DNA from: Seminavis robusta
Lineage: Eukaryota; Bacillariophyta; Bacillariophyceae; Naviculales; Naviculaceae
NCBI GenBank assembly: GCA_903772945.1
Contig: CAICTM010000610.1
Span: forward strand, 1 to 56,765
Direction: 5' to 3'
DNA: 56,765 nt
Shown: positions 1 to 10,595 of the stretch, in pieces
How the letters are laid out: every line of letters begins with the position of its first letter
Numbering within the stretch: position 1 is the stretch's first letter
Notes under the pieces: generated by a model
What the model saw: the letters and a program-made list of their open reading frames with translations, nothing else
Told to the model about the DNA's origin: nothing
The model's database searches: none
Translations under genes and position numbers: made by a program

Positions 1-1534
1 CTCGGGGAGGTTGTCAATCAAAATGAACTGGACGGGTCAAAGTTGATTTCGCTATCAGCCCGTTGCTCCGATTTTGCCACGAATCTACGTGGCGTCTTCT
101 GCAGCTTTCCACCCCAGAAGAAGGCTCTCTTCTCAAGGACTTTGCTCCTCGTCACACAGGCTCTGCCGATGTTGGCACGACGCGCCGCGGCAACAGCACT
201 TCCTATTGCTGGTCCAAGGTGTTGTAGAAAGCGATGACGATAAGGAGGAATCACATTCGAAAGGTGAAAACTTTGCCGTGGCAACTTTTACGCAATGTGT
301 TGTCACTTTTGAGAAATGGTTACGCTCAGATACTTTGTCATGGGCGATGCTTCAAGTACCAGATGCGGAAGAACACGAAACTACAGGAAATGATGAAGAG
401 GTGCCCAGCAAAAACGACGAGACACGCAGTATTGCTAGCAAAGGTTCTGTGCTTTCAAACGAGCACTCTGCCCGCACAAAGGGCGTGCCAGCTGTAGTCA
501 CGATCACTTTGGAAAGCACCCCCCACAACCGCGGTGCGCACGTAAACCCAAATGCGCTGCTCCCGCTGAAGACAAAGGAGATGTGGAGCTGGGCATGCTC
601 CGGTTCCCTTCAGGCCTTGGAATGTACTTGGACTCCTGTGCTTTCATCGACGGGGCCGGAGTTTGATTTCCCTCTCATCACACCGTGCATCGAACGCAGC
701 CTGCACAGGAGAGTTCTCGAGCAGACCTCCGCCACCAAGGCGTTGGGTCGGGTTTTCATGGAACGCAGCTCTTCAAAATCTATTGGTGAATCTGGATCTG
801 AAGGAGGCAAAACACGACAACACATTCTCGTTGAAGCCTTCCCCAGCTGTGCCAAGTCACGGCTAATCTCCCTCGCAAGCCGCATCATCACAGCGACAGA
901 TGCTTCGATCAAACAGTTGGATTACTTCTTTCGGCTGCCTACAAGAGATACTTCGCTACTTAGTTTCGTGGAAGCACTGATAACAGTGTTGGCCTGGGTT
1001 ACGACCTATGGCCAAAAGGAGGATCTTGTGGTGGGAATTCGAAAGTGGTACATAGAAGAGGGCGACAAGCGAGATTCAGAGGAAGACAAGTTATCCAAGG
1101 GATTCTCCAGGTTGATGTTCAAGATCGAAAAACTTGAAGCTGGTCTTCGTAAACTCCACGATCTCTTGTTGAGCCTGAACAAGTCAGCTTCTGCTGGGTC
1201 TACAAAACGAATGAAGATGGTCGACAAACTCATTGATTCTCTCTTTGGGCAGGGACCACAGGGACCAGAACAAGGAATGTCCATTGCAGCTCTGGTGGAA
1301 CGAAAGGTGCAACTCTTGATCGAGAATCAGGTCGAGTCCAGAAAGAAACGAGGCACTGTTGCTCAACCTGGATCCAGTAATACGCGAAAGCGACGGAAAA
1401 CGAGGCACGAGAAGCCAATTCGCAGCAGAAATCAAACGGTAGACAAGTGGCTACAAAGCGATAAGAATCTAGAAGATGACGCCTACGAGGACGAGGCCTT
1501 TCTGGATTTGGAGGACTTTATCGCGGATGGGTGA
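1..1534 (+). CDS. Unrecognised protein, 3' part of gene
   Basis: This is the C-terminal part of a gene that begins outside the window. The main open frame runs to a TGA at 1532-1534. From about 230 on it encodes roughly 430 residues with helical stretches, a basic patch (RKRRKTRHEKP) near the end that could be a nuclear localisation signal, and an acidic tail (EDDAYEDEAFLDLEDF). Bases 1-170 read as plausible protein in a different frame, without stops, so an intron or an indel lies between about 150 and 231. A 61-nt GT-AG intron at 171-231 would join the two frames. The long frame has no ATG near its left end, which supports a 5'-truncated gene. I do not recognise the family; a nuclear role is only inferred from composition. 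Confidence 0.55.
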
Positions 1535-3329
1535 TCATGGTGACTTCACATACGGCTAATGTTGTCCTAACTAATGCTGTTTTCAATTGCTTCTTCTAGC
1601 TAGCTGGTAGCTACCTAATCGGAGTAGTGCTGGAAGCTATAAACACTTTGAATTGCTTTGTCCCACCATTCTTGCCACCGGTACCCGGCAACTCCGAGCA
1701 TCCCGTGGTATGCATTGCCTATGTAGTCTATCAAGCACCAGCAAGACTTGATGGCTTTGCTACCGTATCCTGGTACTCGTACCTTATTGTTCGACGGTAT
1801 AATCTCAATTCTCAACAGGACCTCTGTGGAAACTCGAGTCGTGCTACCGATCGTCTCTTAAATCCTTTTGATTGTCTCCTATTTAATGGATTTCGTCTCT
1901 AAAAATAGGAGACGAAACGGATCTCTCTTAAATCTTTGTCTCCTCTTTAATCGTCTCCTATTTATCGTCTCCTTTTCAACGATCGTCTCCTATTCTCAAC
2001 GGATCGTCTCCTAAGTGCCCATGTAAACTGTATGGTACGTCTCCTAAATATTTCGATCGTCTCCTATTTCGAAACGATCGTCTTCTCAATGGAAGTTTCT
2101 CCTAATGAATCGTCTCCTAAATATAGGAGACGATTGCTTTCGTCTCTTAATCATTTTGATCGTCTCTTATGCGTCGGTGTATCATCGCTTAAGTATTTTG
2201 CCACGAATGACGTTTCCACAGAGGTCCAGCCAACGACTCGACTCTGTCCCTCTGAGCTCTCATTTTGTCCGCATAGCGGACAGCGGACATCTCGGACATG
2301 TACCGGTTAGCTGCATCAGCATCACAGCACACAGCACCACGCTCAAACTTCAAAACGGATCCTCTAACAAATTTGTGCAGCGACCCGTCACGGCTCTTTT
2401 CTGCCCTACCGTGAGACTGGTTAGTTTCTCAGAAAACTCCATATAAGCTTTTTCTCGATTTGAAAAACTCCAATTGCGCGACGAAAAGTTTTTTGAATGG
2501 ACCAGTAAAGGTCTCCCACAATCCCACAATCACCACAAACCGCCCCGTGCTACCCCAAGTAGCCAATTCTACATTTAGATGCCTGTATCTCAGCCAAAAC
2601 TGAACCTTTTTCAAGATTGTTTGGTTGAATGCTACTCTTTTTGGAGAACTCAGAAACTCATACGATTTTAGCAAAAAGTGACTGAACTAAGTAAGTTTAC
2701 TCACAAACTGCCGAATCACTAAAACACGAGTTTTCACTCTGTGGTAACTTTTCGGTTGTTTGACTTTTTCATCCCCCATGGGAATCATCAGTGCTTGGTC
2801 TATTGTGGTACTTATGAAATTGTGGTTTATGTCCGCAGGCTCGGTATGTTTCCTTGCAGGAGTTGATAAGCTTCTCCGGGGATTCTCTGACTCATTTCAG
2901 TATCTCGAGTCGCTCCCTGTTGCATAGGCTGCAGTGTCGTGTCCCGAACTCAGAAACTGTCTATTATCTTCAAGTCTTAAAATAGCATTTCTGGACACCC
3001 ATATTGCTAGGTGGGTAGCTTTATGGGGTATATGCATCCCCAGAGGTGAAATTTTTCAAAATTCCTAATTTCAACCTTTTTCTTTTTAGTATTTTTAACT
3101 TTTTGTTTTTATTTCGTACTTGCCATTCAACCAGACGTACGGTAAATATTTTGGTCCGGTAATGGCGTACCTGCGTTCCGGGCGGCTGATGCAAGCTTCC
3201 ATGGAGGGAAAATCGGAGTTGGCGCGGGGGTGGCAGGTGGCAGAACCAACCCGCAAAGCCTCACTCCTCACATTATCTCTCTCATTCTCAGGTTTGTAGG
3301 AGTATAATAGAGCTTTTGAAGAGTTGACC
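1535..3329. other. Intergenic region with a TIR-bounded repeat element
   Basis: No convincing gene is visible over 1.8 kb; the open frames here are short and resemble nothing. The region holds the 3' flank of the first gene, the repeat element at 1818-2227, and AT-rich sequence up to the start of the next gene. T-rich stretches around 3060-3110 could belong to its promoter. Confidence 0.6.
1818..2227. mobile_element. MITE-like element with 16-bp terminal inverted repeats
   Basis: The 16 bases at 1818-1833 (GGACCTCTGTGGAAAC) recur exactly as the reverse complement at 2212-2227. Between them lie about 15 direct copies of a short motif close to CGTCTCCTA, often preceded by GAT, plus two inverted copies. 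Two local hairpins are present: a 9-bp stem at 1891-1899/1909-1917 and a perfect 12-bp stem at 2108-2119/2124-2135 with a 4-base loop. There is no coding capacity. Length and terminal inverted repeats fit a non-autonomous DNA transposon, but I see no clean target-site duplication next to the repeats, so the boundaries may be imperfect. It could instead be a repeat cluster captured inside an inverted repeat. Confidence 0.5.
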
Positions 3330-4535
3330 ATGATATCAAGGAAGATGGTGTTTCCATCGTTACTGCTATTGATAATAAATTGGCTTGTCGTTGGCACTGC
3401 TGGGGAATTTTTAACCATTCAAGAAGACGTCTCAATTGAAGCACCAACACTTGTCTACCATGCATTATTGCAAAATGAAGACGCCCTCCCCATTGACCAA
3501 GCAAGCTCTACTCACCTGCGAGCATCCGTAAAGCCCCGGGAGTCTTCCTGGTTGGTCTCAGACAGTGAAGATGATAGAAATCTGCAAGGAGGGCCGACCT
3601 TTAGCGATGAATTTTCCATTTCCTTTCGGCTGGTTTGGAGCATGGCATTTTCGGAAGGCACCACTATCCGAGAGCCCACGCAAGACGAGTACAATGGCTT
3701 GCTATTTGCCACTTTACGTTGGCTACTTTCTTCGGCCAATGAAGCCTATGCTGATGAGTCGGATTCATTCTCTGTGAAGAGCTTTGATATGACACATTAT
3801 GGCGCCAGTTTTAATGAGTCAGACCCCTTTCCGTCTATTGTCGGTATGGAATGTTCTTGCATTTTGAATGCCAACGACAGAGCCGATATCCCCTCAACTA
3901 TTCAGTTCTTGGTCGCATTCAGTCAGAGCTATAACCGTACTGTATTTGTCCAAGAATACCTAAACCCTGACGAAACCCAGCCGGATCCAGGTATATATCG
4001 GAACGTGACGGAGGATATTCGGTACAATATTCTACCTTCTGCCTTGCCTGTCATTTCCAACAACGGAGGGTCCACTCTTGCAACAATCACTTTGGATCTG
4101 CAGTTTCATCTCAACATTGGATACGGAATTCCTGATCGGGAGCCAACACAAACCGAGTATGAGGGATTTCTGGCGGCCACCAGCGAGTGGCTCAATGATG
4201 TCTTTTTGCAGGCATACCCAGGCACAGATCCTGCTCAACCGTCATTCCACTTGCTGTCGTCTTCCATTGAATCTATGGATTACATCAAGAACGCGGCCCT
4301 CCCTCACAGGATTCATATTCAGTCGGCTATTTCCTTTCGACTCCCAGCTAGATACACGGGGGCAGAAGTAACTACTCAGGATGCATGGGACTTATTGAGG
4401 TCGCAAGGAATTTTGAACTATCGAAACCAATATTTGAATACTGCTGAGCCAATAAGCAGCCTTTTTAGGGGAGCATTGACCATTTCGTGGTCACCTGGGG
4501 TACCGGGGGTTTATGCTTTTGAAGTCGTTCCTTGA
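3330..4535 (+). CDS. Secreted protein with two tandem copies of an unknown domain
   Basis: The 401-residue product starts at the ATG at 3330 with a signal peptide (MISRKMV, then a hydrophobic run up to about residue 24), so it is probably secreted or lies in the endomembrane system. No further membrane segment is obvious. The mature part has two related units. Each begins with a beta-like strand, then a motif matching REPTQxEYxGxLxATxxWL (near residues 113 and 270), then a region of about 110 residues ending near a FxGxL/TISW-like strand. Several N-glycosylation sequons (NES, NRT, NVT) fit a secreted protein. It is a single exon. I do not recognise a named domain. The two units probably arose by internal duplication, and their function is unknown. 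Confidence 0.75.
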   Translation: MISRKMVFPSLLLLIINWLVVGTAGEFLTIQEDVSIEAPTLVYHALLQNEDALPIDQASSTHLRASVKPRESSWLVSDSEDDRNLQGGPTFSDEFSISFRLVWSMAFSEGTTIREPTQDEYNGLLFATLRWLLSSANEAYADESDSFSVKSFDMTHYGASFNESDPFPSIVGMECSCILNANDRADIPSTIQFLVAFSQSYNRTVFVQEYLNPDETQPDPGIYRNVTEDIRYNILPSALPVISNNGGSTLATITLDLQFHLNIGYGIPDREPTQTEYEGFLAATSEWLNDVFLQAYPGTDPAQPSFHLLSSSIESMDYIKNAALPHRIHIQSAISFRLPARYTGAEVTTQDAWDLLRSQGILNYRNQYLNTAEPISSLFRGALTISWSPGVPGVYAFEVVP

Positions 4536-5124
4536 GGGAAGTGAATGGTGGGAATCGAGTCCATCGTATCAGGGAGTTGGATTGCAAGGAGTGCTCTTTG
4601 GGATAGTTCTGGCCGTTCACTCTGAATCAACACTAAGCTACAAGCTATTTTGTGCTACCCTTGTCCAATAAATTAAATATTTTCTATTGTGGTTGACACA
4701 TTTATACTACAAAGTCTTGGAAGAAGGGAAGAAGAGACTTCAAGCACAAGAGGCTGTCTACGTCTGTGCCCCTTAGTCAAAGTTATTTTTTGAACACACA
4801 AACAAGCAAGGAGCCACCTCCCGGACGTTTTTTTCTTCAACTTCACCGTTTTGAAAATTCGACTCCCGCGTCAAATCAAATGGGAGGAGAGAGAAATCAA
4901 AAGCTACCAAATCCAAGTCGAACAAAAATACCTGTCGTCTTCCCTCGATTTCGAAAATCGTGGAAGATGTCTTGGGCTCTTGAAGTTCAGAATCGAATCA
5001 AAATGAAAATGGCGTGGAAGACGATGATTGAGCTTCGTTCGTTCGTTAGCTCACTTCTTGGCATTTGCTTCTAGTCGTTTCCGTTGCCTTTTCTCGTCAA
5101 CACATCTTCTCCGCCATCGCGACC
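4536..5124. other. Intergenic region
   Basis: This stretch separates two genes on the same strand. It should hold the 3' end of the secreted-protein transcript (an AATAAA-like signal lies near 4667-4676) and the promoter and 5' UTR of the exonuclease gene. An open frame at 4766-5074 has no recognisable content. Confidence 0.5.
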
Positions 5125-5997
5125 ATGACGCCTCATTCTTCCCCACGCCTTTGTAGCTCTGGCTCTCCTTTGACGAAAACAAGCGCAACACCTTCGAAAT
5201 CACATCACCCTCGGACGCGACGAACTCGCCGTGGACAGGGAAACAAGAAGCAAAAGACAGATCAAGAGAATTTCGACCCGCGAAACAAACCAAACGGCAA
5301 TGGTAACAAGCATTCTTGCATCGCTGGCAAACCCGGGCTAAACAGCAGGGACGACGAGGGATCCATTGGGGCTGACTCTTTCAAGGACACCACCAAAGTC
5401 AACAAACAATATGTGGCGCTCGATTGTGAGATGGTGGGTGTGGGTCCTGGTGGTAAGCGATCCGTTCTAGCTCGCGTCACTGTAGTAGATTGGAACGGAA
5501 AGCCTCTCCTGGATACGTTTTTGAAGGTCCACGAGAAAGTCACAGATTACCGGACCTTTGTCTCGGGCGTCAAGCACGGTGATCTAACGGGTCCCAATGC
5601 CATGGATTTTGGAGTTTGCAGAAAGAAGGTCATCGAGCTGCTTCGCAACAATGTGCTCGTTGGACATGCAGTGCACAACGATTTGAATATCATGAAGATC
5701 ATACATCCCCTGGAGGACGTGCGTGACACGAGCATGTATGAGCCCTTCATGGTAGTGGACCACTACACTGGTTATCTCCGCCCACAAAAGTTAAAGAATC
5801 TATCGAAGGTCTACCTCGGCCGAACGATCCAGGAAGAAGGCACTTGCCACGACAGTTGCATCGATGCCCAAACCGCCCTCGACCTCTACAAGTCAGTTCA
5901 GACTGATTGGGAAAGCGCCGTTTCCCAAGCACAGACGCACTATGCCGCATTTGGTCCACCCTTTGGACGATACCAATACCAAGGAAGCTACAACTAA
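5125..5997 (+). CDS. REXO4: REXO4-like DEDDh 3'-5' RNA exonuclease
   Basis: The 290-residue protein carries one exonuclease domain of the RNase T/DEDDh class after a basic, disordered N-terminus of about 90 residues rich in R, K and N, suitable for nuclear or nucleolar import. The catalytic set is complete: ALDCEMVG gives D100 and E102, HAVHNDLNIM gives D186, and CHDSCIDA gives H242 and D247. The motif YVALDCEMVGVG and the spacing fit the REXO4/Rex4 (XPMC2) branch. Yeast Rex4 takes part in pre-rRNA processing in the ITS1 region, so a ribosome-biogenesis role is inferred. The ATG at 5125 is the first one in the frame. The gene has no intron. It ends 118 bp from the convergent stomatin-like gene. 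Confidence 0.88.
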   Translation: MTPHSSPRLCSSGSPLTKTSATPSKSHHPRTRRTRRGQGNKKQKTDQENFDPRNKPNGNGNKHSCIAGKPGLNSRDDEGSIGADSFKDTTKVNKQYVALDCEMVGVGPGGKRSVLARVTVVDWNGKPLLDTFLKVHEKVTDYRTFVSGVKHGDLTGPNAMDFGVCRKKVIELLRNNVLVGHAVHNDLNIMKIIHPLEDVRDTSMYEPFMVVDHYTGYLRPQKLKNLSKVYLGRTIQEEGTCHDSCIDAQTALDLYKSVQTDWESAVSQAQTHYAAFGPPFGRYQYQGSYN

Positions 5998-6115
5998 ATG
6001 AACAGAGACCTGAAAGGACGTAATGCAAAACTCAAAAGGGAGGCCCAATGCACTGGGAACGCGTTAGAAAGCAACCTTCAATTAAAATAGTCAAAAACTG
6101 ATCAACAGAAGCTCG

Positions 6116-7589
6116 CTACACAGGTGTATTGTTGCTCTTTTCTTCTGCCTTTGTATCCACAGCTTCACTGCTCTCTGTGTCTACAATTGCCGCAGTAATT
6201 GTTTCCTTGGGTGCGGGAGGTGGGTTGGTGGTAGTGGCAGGCATCGCAGATGATGCTGCCTGCATAGCTGTGACAGCTTGTGTGAGCAAGGCATTGACGT
6301 CGGCAGGTCGTTCATTGAACAGAATGGTATTGCTCTGCTTCCCCATTTCACCATACATGGTCACATATTCTCGAGCTAGTGCAAGTCGAGCCGCCTCTTG
6401 TCCACCAGGTTTGTTGAGTTCAGCTGAAATGACTCTCAAGGCTTGTGCTTGCGCCTCGGCCAGATTTGATATTGCTTGCGCTTGACCTTGAGCTTCCAGC
6501 TGGATCTTTGTTTTGGTGGCATCTGCTTCATTCTTGATCTTGATCAGGTTACCTTCCGACTCATTGGTGAGGCTAATTTTGACTCCCTCAGACTCCAATT
6601 CAGCCTTTCGTTTGGCTCCCTCAGCTCTCAAGACTTGCTCACGTCGGTCACGTTCTGCGGCAGCCTGTTTGTCCATAGCAATTCTAATTTGTTGATCTGG
6701 TGTGATTTCTGTGATTTCGTATCGTCGGATTTCCAATCCCCATGGAATGGCTGCCTCCTGGAGGCTTCCCTTGATCAAACTATTGAGGCGTGCACGCCCA
6801 TGCAGAATCTCATCCAACTCCATCTCACCAATGGCAGATCTCATGGCAGACTGAGAGTGCTGATTTTATAACCCAGTCAAATCAAAGAGTCATTGTCCAA
6901 AAGCCACGCAGGGTACCACAGTAGATGCATTAATTCCACGCGTGAGTGAGTGCGATGCAGTGGATGTCAGGCTGAAAAGATAAGATACATATACATACCT
7001 GTGTAACACTGTAGAGTGGATTGAAAGCACCATAGGCAGCCCTTTCAGGGTCATTAAACCTAACAAACAAGTTGCCCGAGACTTCCACAGAAACATTGTC
7101 TCTGGTGATGGCTGATTGTGGTGGTATATCCATGGCACGCTCACGGATATCAATGATGTACGCAATCTTGTCAACAAATGGAATTCCAAAGAACCATCCA
7201 GAGTCTTCAATGCTGTGAAGCTTCCCAAATCGTTCTACCACAAACCTGTTAAAGATATATCCAGTACAGTACGTATGGTTCATTAGCGGGCACAATCGTA
7301 CCACGACAGGATGAAAAATCAAACCCAAGACTTACTTGTGACCTTGTGGAACAATATTGAAGATGGTGTTGGGTTGTGTTACAGGCCATTGCCAGGAGTT
7401 GCCGCCGCCACGGTTACCCAAGAGACCGCCCAAGACATACGAGCTCATTCGCCGAGACTGATATGCCGATGCCGACTGAGGAGCAACTGACGCCAAAGGC
7501 GAAGAAAGAGCCTGTGGAATACATGGCACTGCTTGAGTCTGGAAAGTCAACAGGCCCCGTCGTTGGAGGAGCGATCCAGCAGCTCTCAT
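6116..7589 (-). CDS. STOML2: Mitochondrial stomatin-like protein 2 (SPFH/band 7)
   Basis: Three exons on the minus strand (7589-7336, 7245-6999, 6850-6116) give 411 residues. The introns have clear GTAAGT and GTATGT donors and CAG acceptors. The N-terminus (MRAAGSLLQRRGLL) is basic and amphipathic, like a mitochondrial presequence. The SPFH core starts at VPQGHKFVVERFGKLHSI, with the first intron falling inside the Lys codon. It continues through VTQSAMRSAIGEMELDEIL and ends in a long helical region rich in A, E and Q (LEAQGQAQAISNLAEAQAQA). These are hallmarks of SLP2, which forms inner-membrane scaffolds binding cardiolipin and prohibitins. The C-terminal tail, rich in P, A and T, is longer than in animals (human SLP2 is about 356 residues). 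The start is the only in-frame ATG before the conserved core. Confidence 0.88.
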
Positions 7590-8126
7590 GTTGATGTCTC
7601 TCCTTTTCCGTCGCGGATAATGCAAGAATAACCGAAAGGGTGAGAGAGGTTGGATGTTGGTCTTTGAATGAGACGACGAACGACGATGGCCATGGAAACT
7701 GTGAGATCGAGGATCCTTTGGTCGATGAGTCAACAGCCGTTTTTAACACGAATGCAGAGTACATCAGAGTTAGAGTTATCCTTTGCCAGAGTGGAGGCAA
7801 GTCAGTCAGTCTAGTTGTCTTCTCGATGATGAAAGAACCATGGCTCAACTAGATGTACCGGTACCGGTACAGTAATGTCAATTAGCTCTGGAGTGTAAGC
7901 AAAATCTCCCCCGCACACTCTTTGGGTTGGACCTTGCAATTCATCTATTTAATTATATCTTGCAGGAATTTACTAAGCAATTAGATCTGTGGATTCCTTC
8001 TGGCGGTTGAGAATCAAAACCAGAACTCTAGCTAGGGTCTATTACATTTGTTCTATTCAGCAAAAGCAACCAACTATCTTGCAATACACACTCGGGGGTG
8101 GAATCGAATCATCTACATGTACTAGA
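7590..8126. other. Intergenic region with a GGTACC palindrome cluster
   Basis: This region holds the promoter side of the SLP2 gene and the 3' end of the TLDc gene, both on the minus strand. At 7855-7870 there is a run of overlapping ACCGGT/GGTACC palindromes of the kind found in several other intergenic regions of the window. No gene is seen. Confidence 0.5.
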
Positions 8127-8876
8127 CTACCAAAACGACTTGCGTTTGCCTCCAGCAGATCCCGCACAGTAGACTTCCACTTCCACCAGTTGAAACCGCC
8201 CACGAATGGGCCACTGGTTGCTAAAGTCATAAGCACCCGAGAAGGAACATCGTCCCTGTTTCAGGTTGCCAGCATTGGCAGATACATTTTCCATATCTGG
8301 CCCGGCGAACCCTCCCATGATTGCAGCCTGAGGAGCTCCCAGAACTAGATCTTCAGCTCCAAAGTTGGGACCTCCAGTGGCATAATCGTAGACACCGGCA
8401 TTGCTTCCTGGGTAGATTGGACTCTTGACTGCTTTGCTGCCCTGGGCATGCCACAAGAATGCAGTGTTACTCAAGTAATAATCATCGGTACTTCGCCATC
8501 CATTGGGGTTGAATCCTCCAACAGTGACACCGGTGCGTGTTCTTGCAACAACCAATCCGGATCCCTTGTCGTCGACTTTGGTATGGAAATCAATGGCCGA
8601 CCAACCATCTCGTGATGCCTTGTAACAGCACTCAAGGTTGTCAATATTCGATTCCAGATAGGTTCCTGACAGCAGTGACTTGAGCAGACCTTTGTTTCCA
8701 AAGAGGATTGGTTGCGGGGGAGCAATGCCTCCGATGGAGGAAAGGGTATCCAAAATGGAATTGAGTTTTGTTTCTTGTCGAAAAGTGGTTGCAGCCGTGG
8801 GATTTTGGACAAAGGCCGATGATAATTGGTCACAGGTCAGAGCCCACAGACAGCCAAACCACAACAAGCTCTTCAT
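8127..8876 (-). CDS. TLDc-like domain protein with signal peptide
   Basis: The single-exon gene encodes 249 residues. The ATG at 8876 is the first in frame and opens a hydrophobic signal peptide (MKSLLWFGCLWALTCDQL) followed by SSAFVQNP, which resembles the ASAF cleavage motif of diatom plastid preproteins. The rest looks like a TLDc fold: SRDGWSAIDFHTKVDDKG, then LVVARTRTGVTVGGFNP, and a C-terminal strand region with QGRCSFSGAYDF and LVEVEVYC. TLDc proteins are linked to oxidative-stress protection and V-ATPase regulation in animals, but a secretory or plastid TLDc protein is a different setting and its role is unknown. The gene lies head to head with the SWEET gene, 331 bp between starts. 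Confidence 0.7.
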   Translation of the reverse strand: MKSLLWFGCLWALTCDQLSSAFVQNPTAATTFRQETKLNSILDTLSSIGGIAPPQPILFGNKGLLKSLLSGTYLESNIDNLECCYKASRDGWSAIDFHTKVDDKGSGLVVARTRTGVTVGGFNPNGWRSTDDYYLSNTAFLWHAQGSKAVKSPIYPGSNAGVYDYATGGPNFGAEDLVLGAPQAAIMGGFAGPDMENVSANAGNLKQGRCSFSGAYDFSNQWPIRGRFQLVEVEVYCAGSAGGKRKSFW

Positions 8877-9207
8877 TGTCTCTTCTTTGTCGAGTGTGTA
8901 TCTGCGAAATGGAAGAGGCAAGCAGCCTTGGAGGAATAACGCAAGCAAGCAACGGCGCAATGTGAAGGTGTGACGTGTTCGAAAAACTATTGGAATTGTT
9001 TGTTCAACGGTACAACTGGCTTATAATTTTGTTATCTGAACCGGAATGCAAAGATAGCAAGAATTAAGCAAGAAGCGAAGAAGACACACATTGCAAGCGG
9101 CTGGGACAGAAAGGACGAGTACAATAGAGTGAGATTGCCATCCCCCAGGATTTGGATCAATCAATTCTTGAGACTCGACTCAGCCTGTTGCGATAATCTG
9201 GGTGAAG
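8877..9207. promoter_or_regulatory. Divergent promoter region, TLDc/SWEET
   Basis: These 331 bp separate the start codons of two diverging genes and must contain both 5' UTRs and promoters. I see no strong known motif in it. Confidence 0.45.
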
Positions 9208-10498
9208 ATGACATTCCTGGATGTTTTCCTTCTTTACGTGTGCCCCACTTTGGGCGGCTTGATGAGTACCATCATGTTTGCAGCACCCATCAATGATATG
9301 CGAGAGGCATTGGCAGCGGGTACGTCTTGGAAACGCGTTGCTTTGATTGGTGTGACTATATATTCGGTACAGTATACTAATGATTGATTTTCCTTGAATT
9401 CAATTCCACAGGCACTGGAGGAGACCTCAATTTCTTTCCGTTTGCCATGATGACTGGGAACACAATCGGGTGGCTGGCATATGGCTACTTTACACAAGAT
9501 CCATTCATCATTTCGTCCAATCTTCCCGGCTTTATTCTGAGTCTGTGGCTGAATATGGGGGCAGCCAAGATCCAGTACATGGAAATGAAAGAAAAGCAAA
9601 CCACAACTGTTGCAGAACGGAATCAAGTCATGCAACGTTGGGATGCCGACAGAGTCTCGGAGGACACAGAGGAAAACATGGCTAGGCAGAGAAGAAGACG
9701 ACAATCCACAGTAGGAGAAGAAGAAGAAGACGGTCTCTTTCTCACAAATGAAACAGCCGCTTCAATTGAATACTTGCAAATGACACCCCAAGAGACACTG
9801 CTGCTTCGTGTCTTGGTCTTTTGGGCCTGCATCATCACATACACCAGTTGGCTTTATCCGAGTAGTGGGGATCCCGCCAACATGGTGGGAGTCATTGTCA
9901 ACATCAACCTCGTCGTGTTCTATGCGGCGCCTCTCAAGTCGATTCAAACGGTTGTGACAGAGAGGAACTCTGCTTCCATACACTATGAGACAATGGTACT
10001 AATGAACAGCAACACTATGGTAAGGAGCTTTCTGTCAACAGTATCTGACCTGTATTTGCTCCCGTTTGTTTAGGTAATGAACTGGGTAAACACAACATTC
10101 TGGTAAGAACACTCAACAAGAATTTGCTCAGGTGTTTTTTGTGGTAGGTTTTGTCTTGCTTGGTATTCATTTGCTTTGTGTTACGTTGCGTTGCTTGAAA
10201 TTGGCACAGGTGCTTGTATGGAATGGCCAGAAGGGACGTTGTGATCCTGCTACCCAATGCAACGGGTCTCATGCTGGGAATTGCTCAGGGGGTCCTGTGC
10301 CTCCTCTATCCCAGGCAACCCAACAGTGGAGGCGCTGCTGCTCGGTTGTCACTACACGAACTCGAATCGGACTTGTTGCCGGACAGCGCCGATTCCAATC
10401 CAGAAGAGATAGTGCCAGAGTCAACCACGGAGCTAACGACCACGGCTAAGGCACAAGGAAAGAAGGCTACATCACATGACACCCCAGAGATCATCTAA
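9208..10498 (+). CDS. SWEET-type sugar transporter
   Basis: Four exons (9208-9319, 9412-10019, 10074-10102, 10210-10498) give 345 residues. The introns are 92, 54 and 107 nt, and the third exon is only 29 nt. The first MtN3/saliva unit starts near the N-terminus: CPTLGGLMSTIMFAAPI, then LNFFPFAMMTGNTIGWLAYG. The second unit follows after LLRVLVFWACIITYTSWL and includes the exon junction that yields NTTFWCLYGMARRD, then VILLPNATGLMLGIAQGVL. This is the 3+1+3 helix plan of SWEET uniporters, which move mono- or disaccharides across plasma or internal membranes. Between helices near residues 105-180 there is an unusual hydrophilic insert (RQRRRRQSTVGEEEEDG). The C-terminal tail is long and acidic. 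Localisation and substrate cannot be read from the sequence. Confidence 0.85.
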
Positions 10499-10595
10499 TA
10501 TACGCCAATGCTTGTGTAAGGCTTGAATCTAGATTAGCTAACAAGGATTATGCACTTCTCGGCTATGATCCTTTCTTTTTCACAATTTGTTCGGA

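Noticed and set aside
4766..5074. A 102-codon frame upstream of the exonuclease gene
   Set aside because: Composition is that of random sequence, no homologous motif, and it overlaps the expected promoter and leader of the exonuclease gene.
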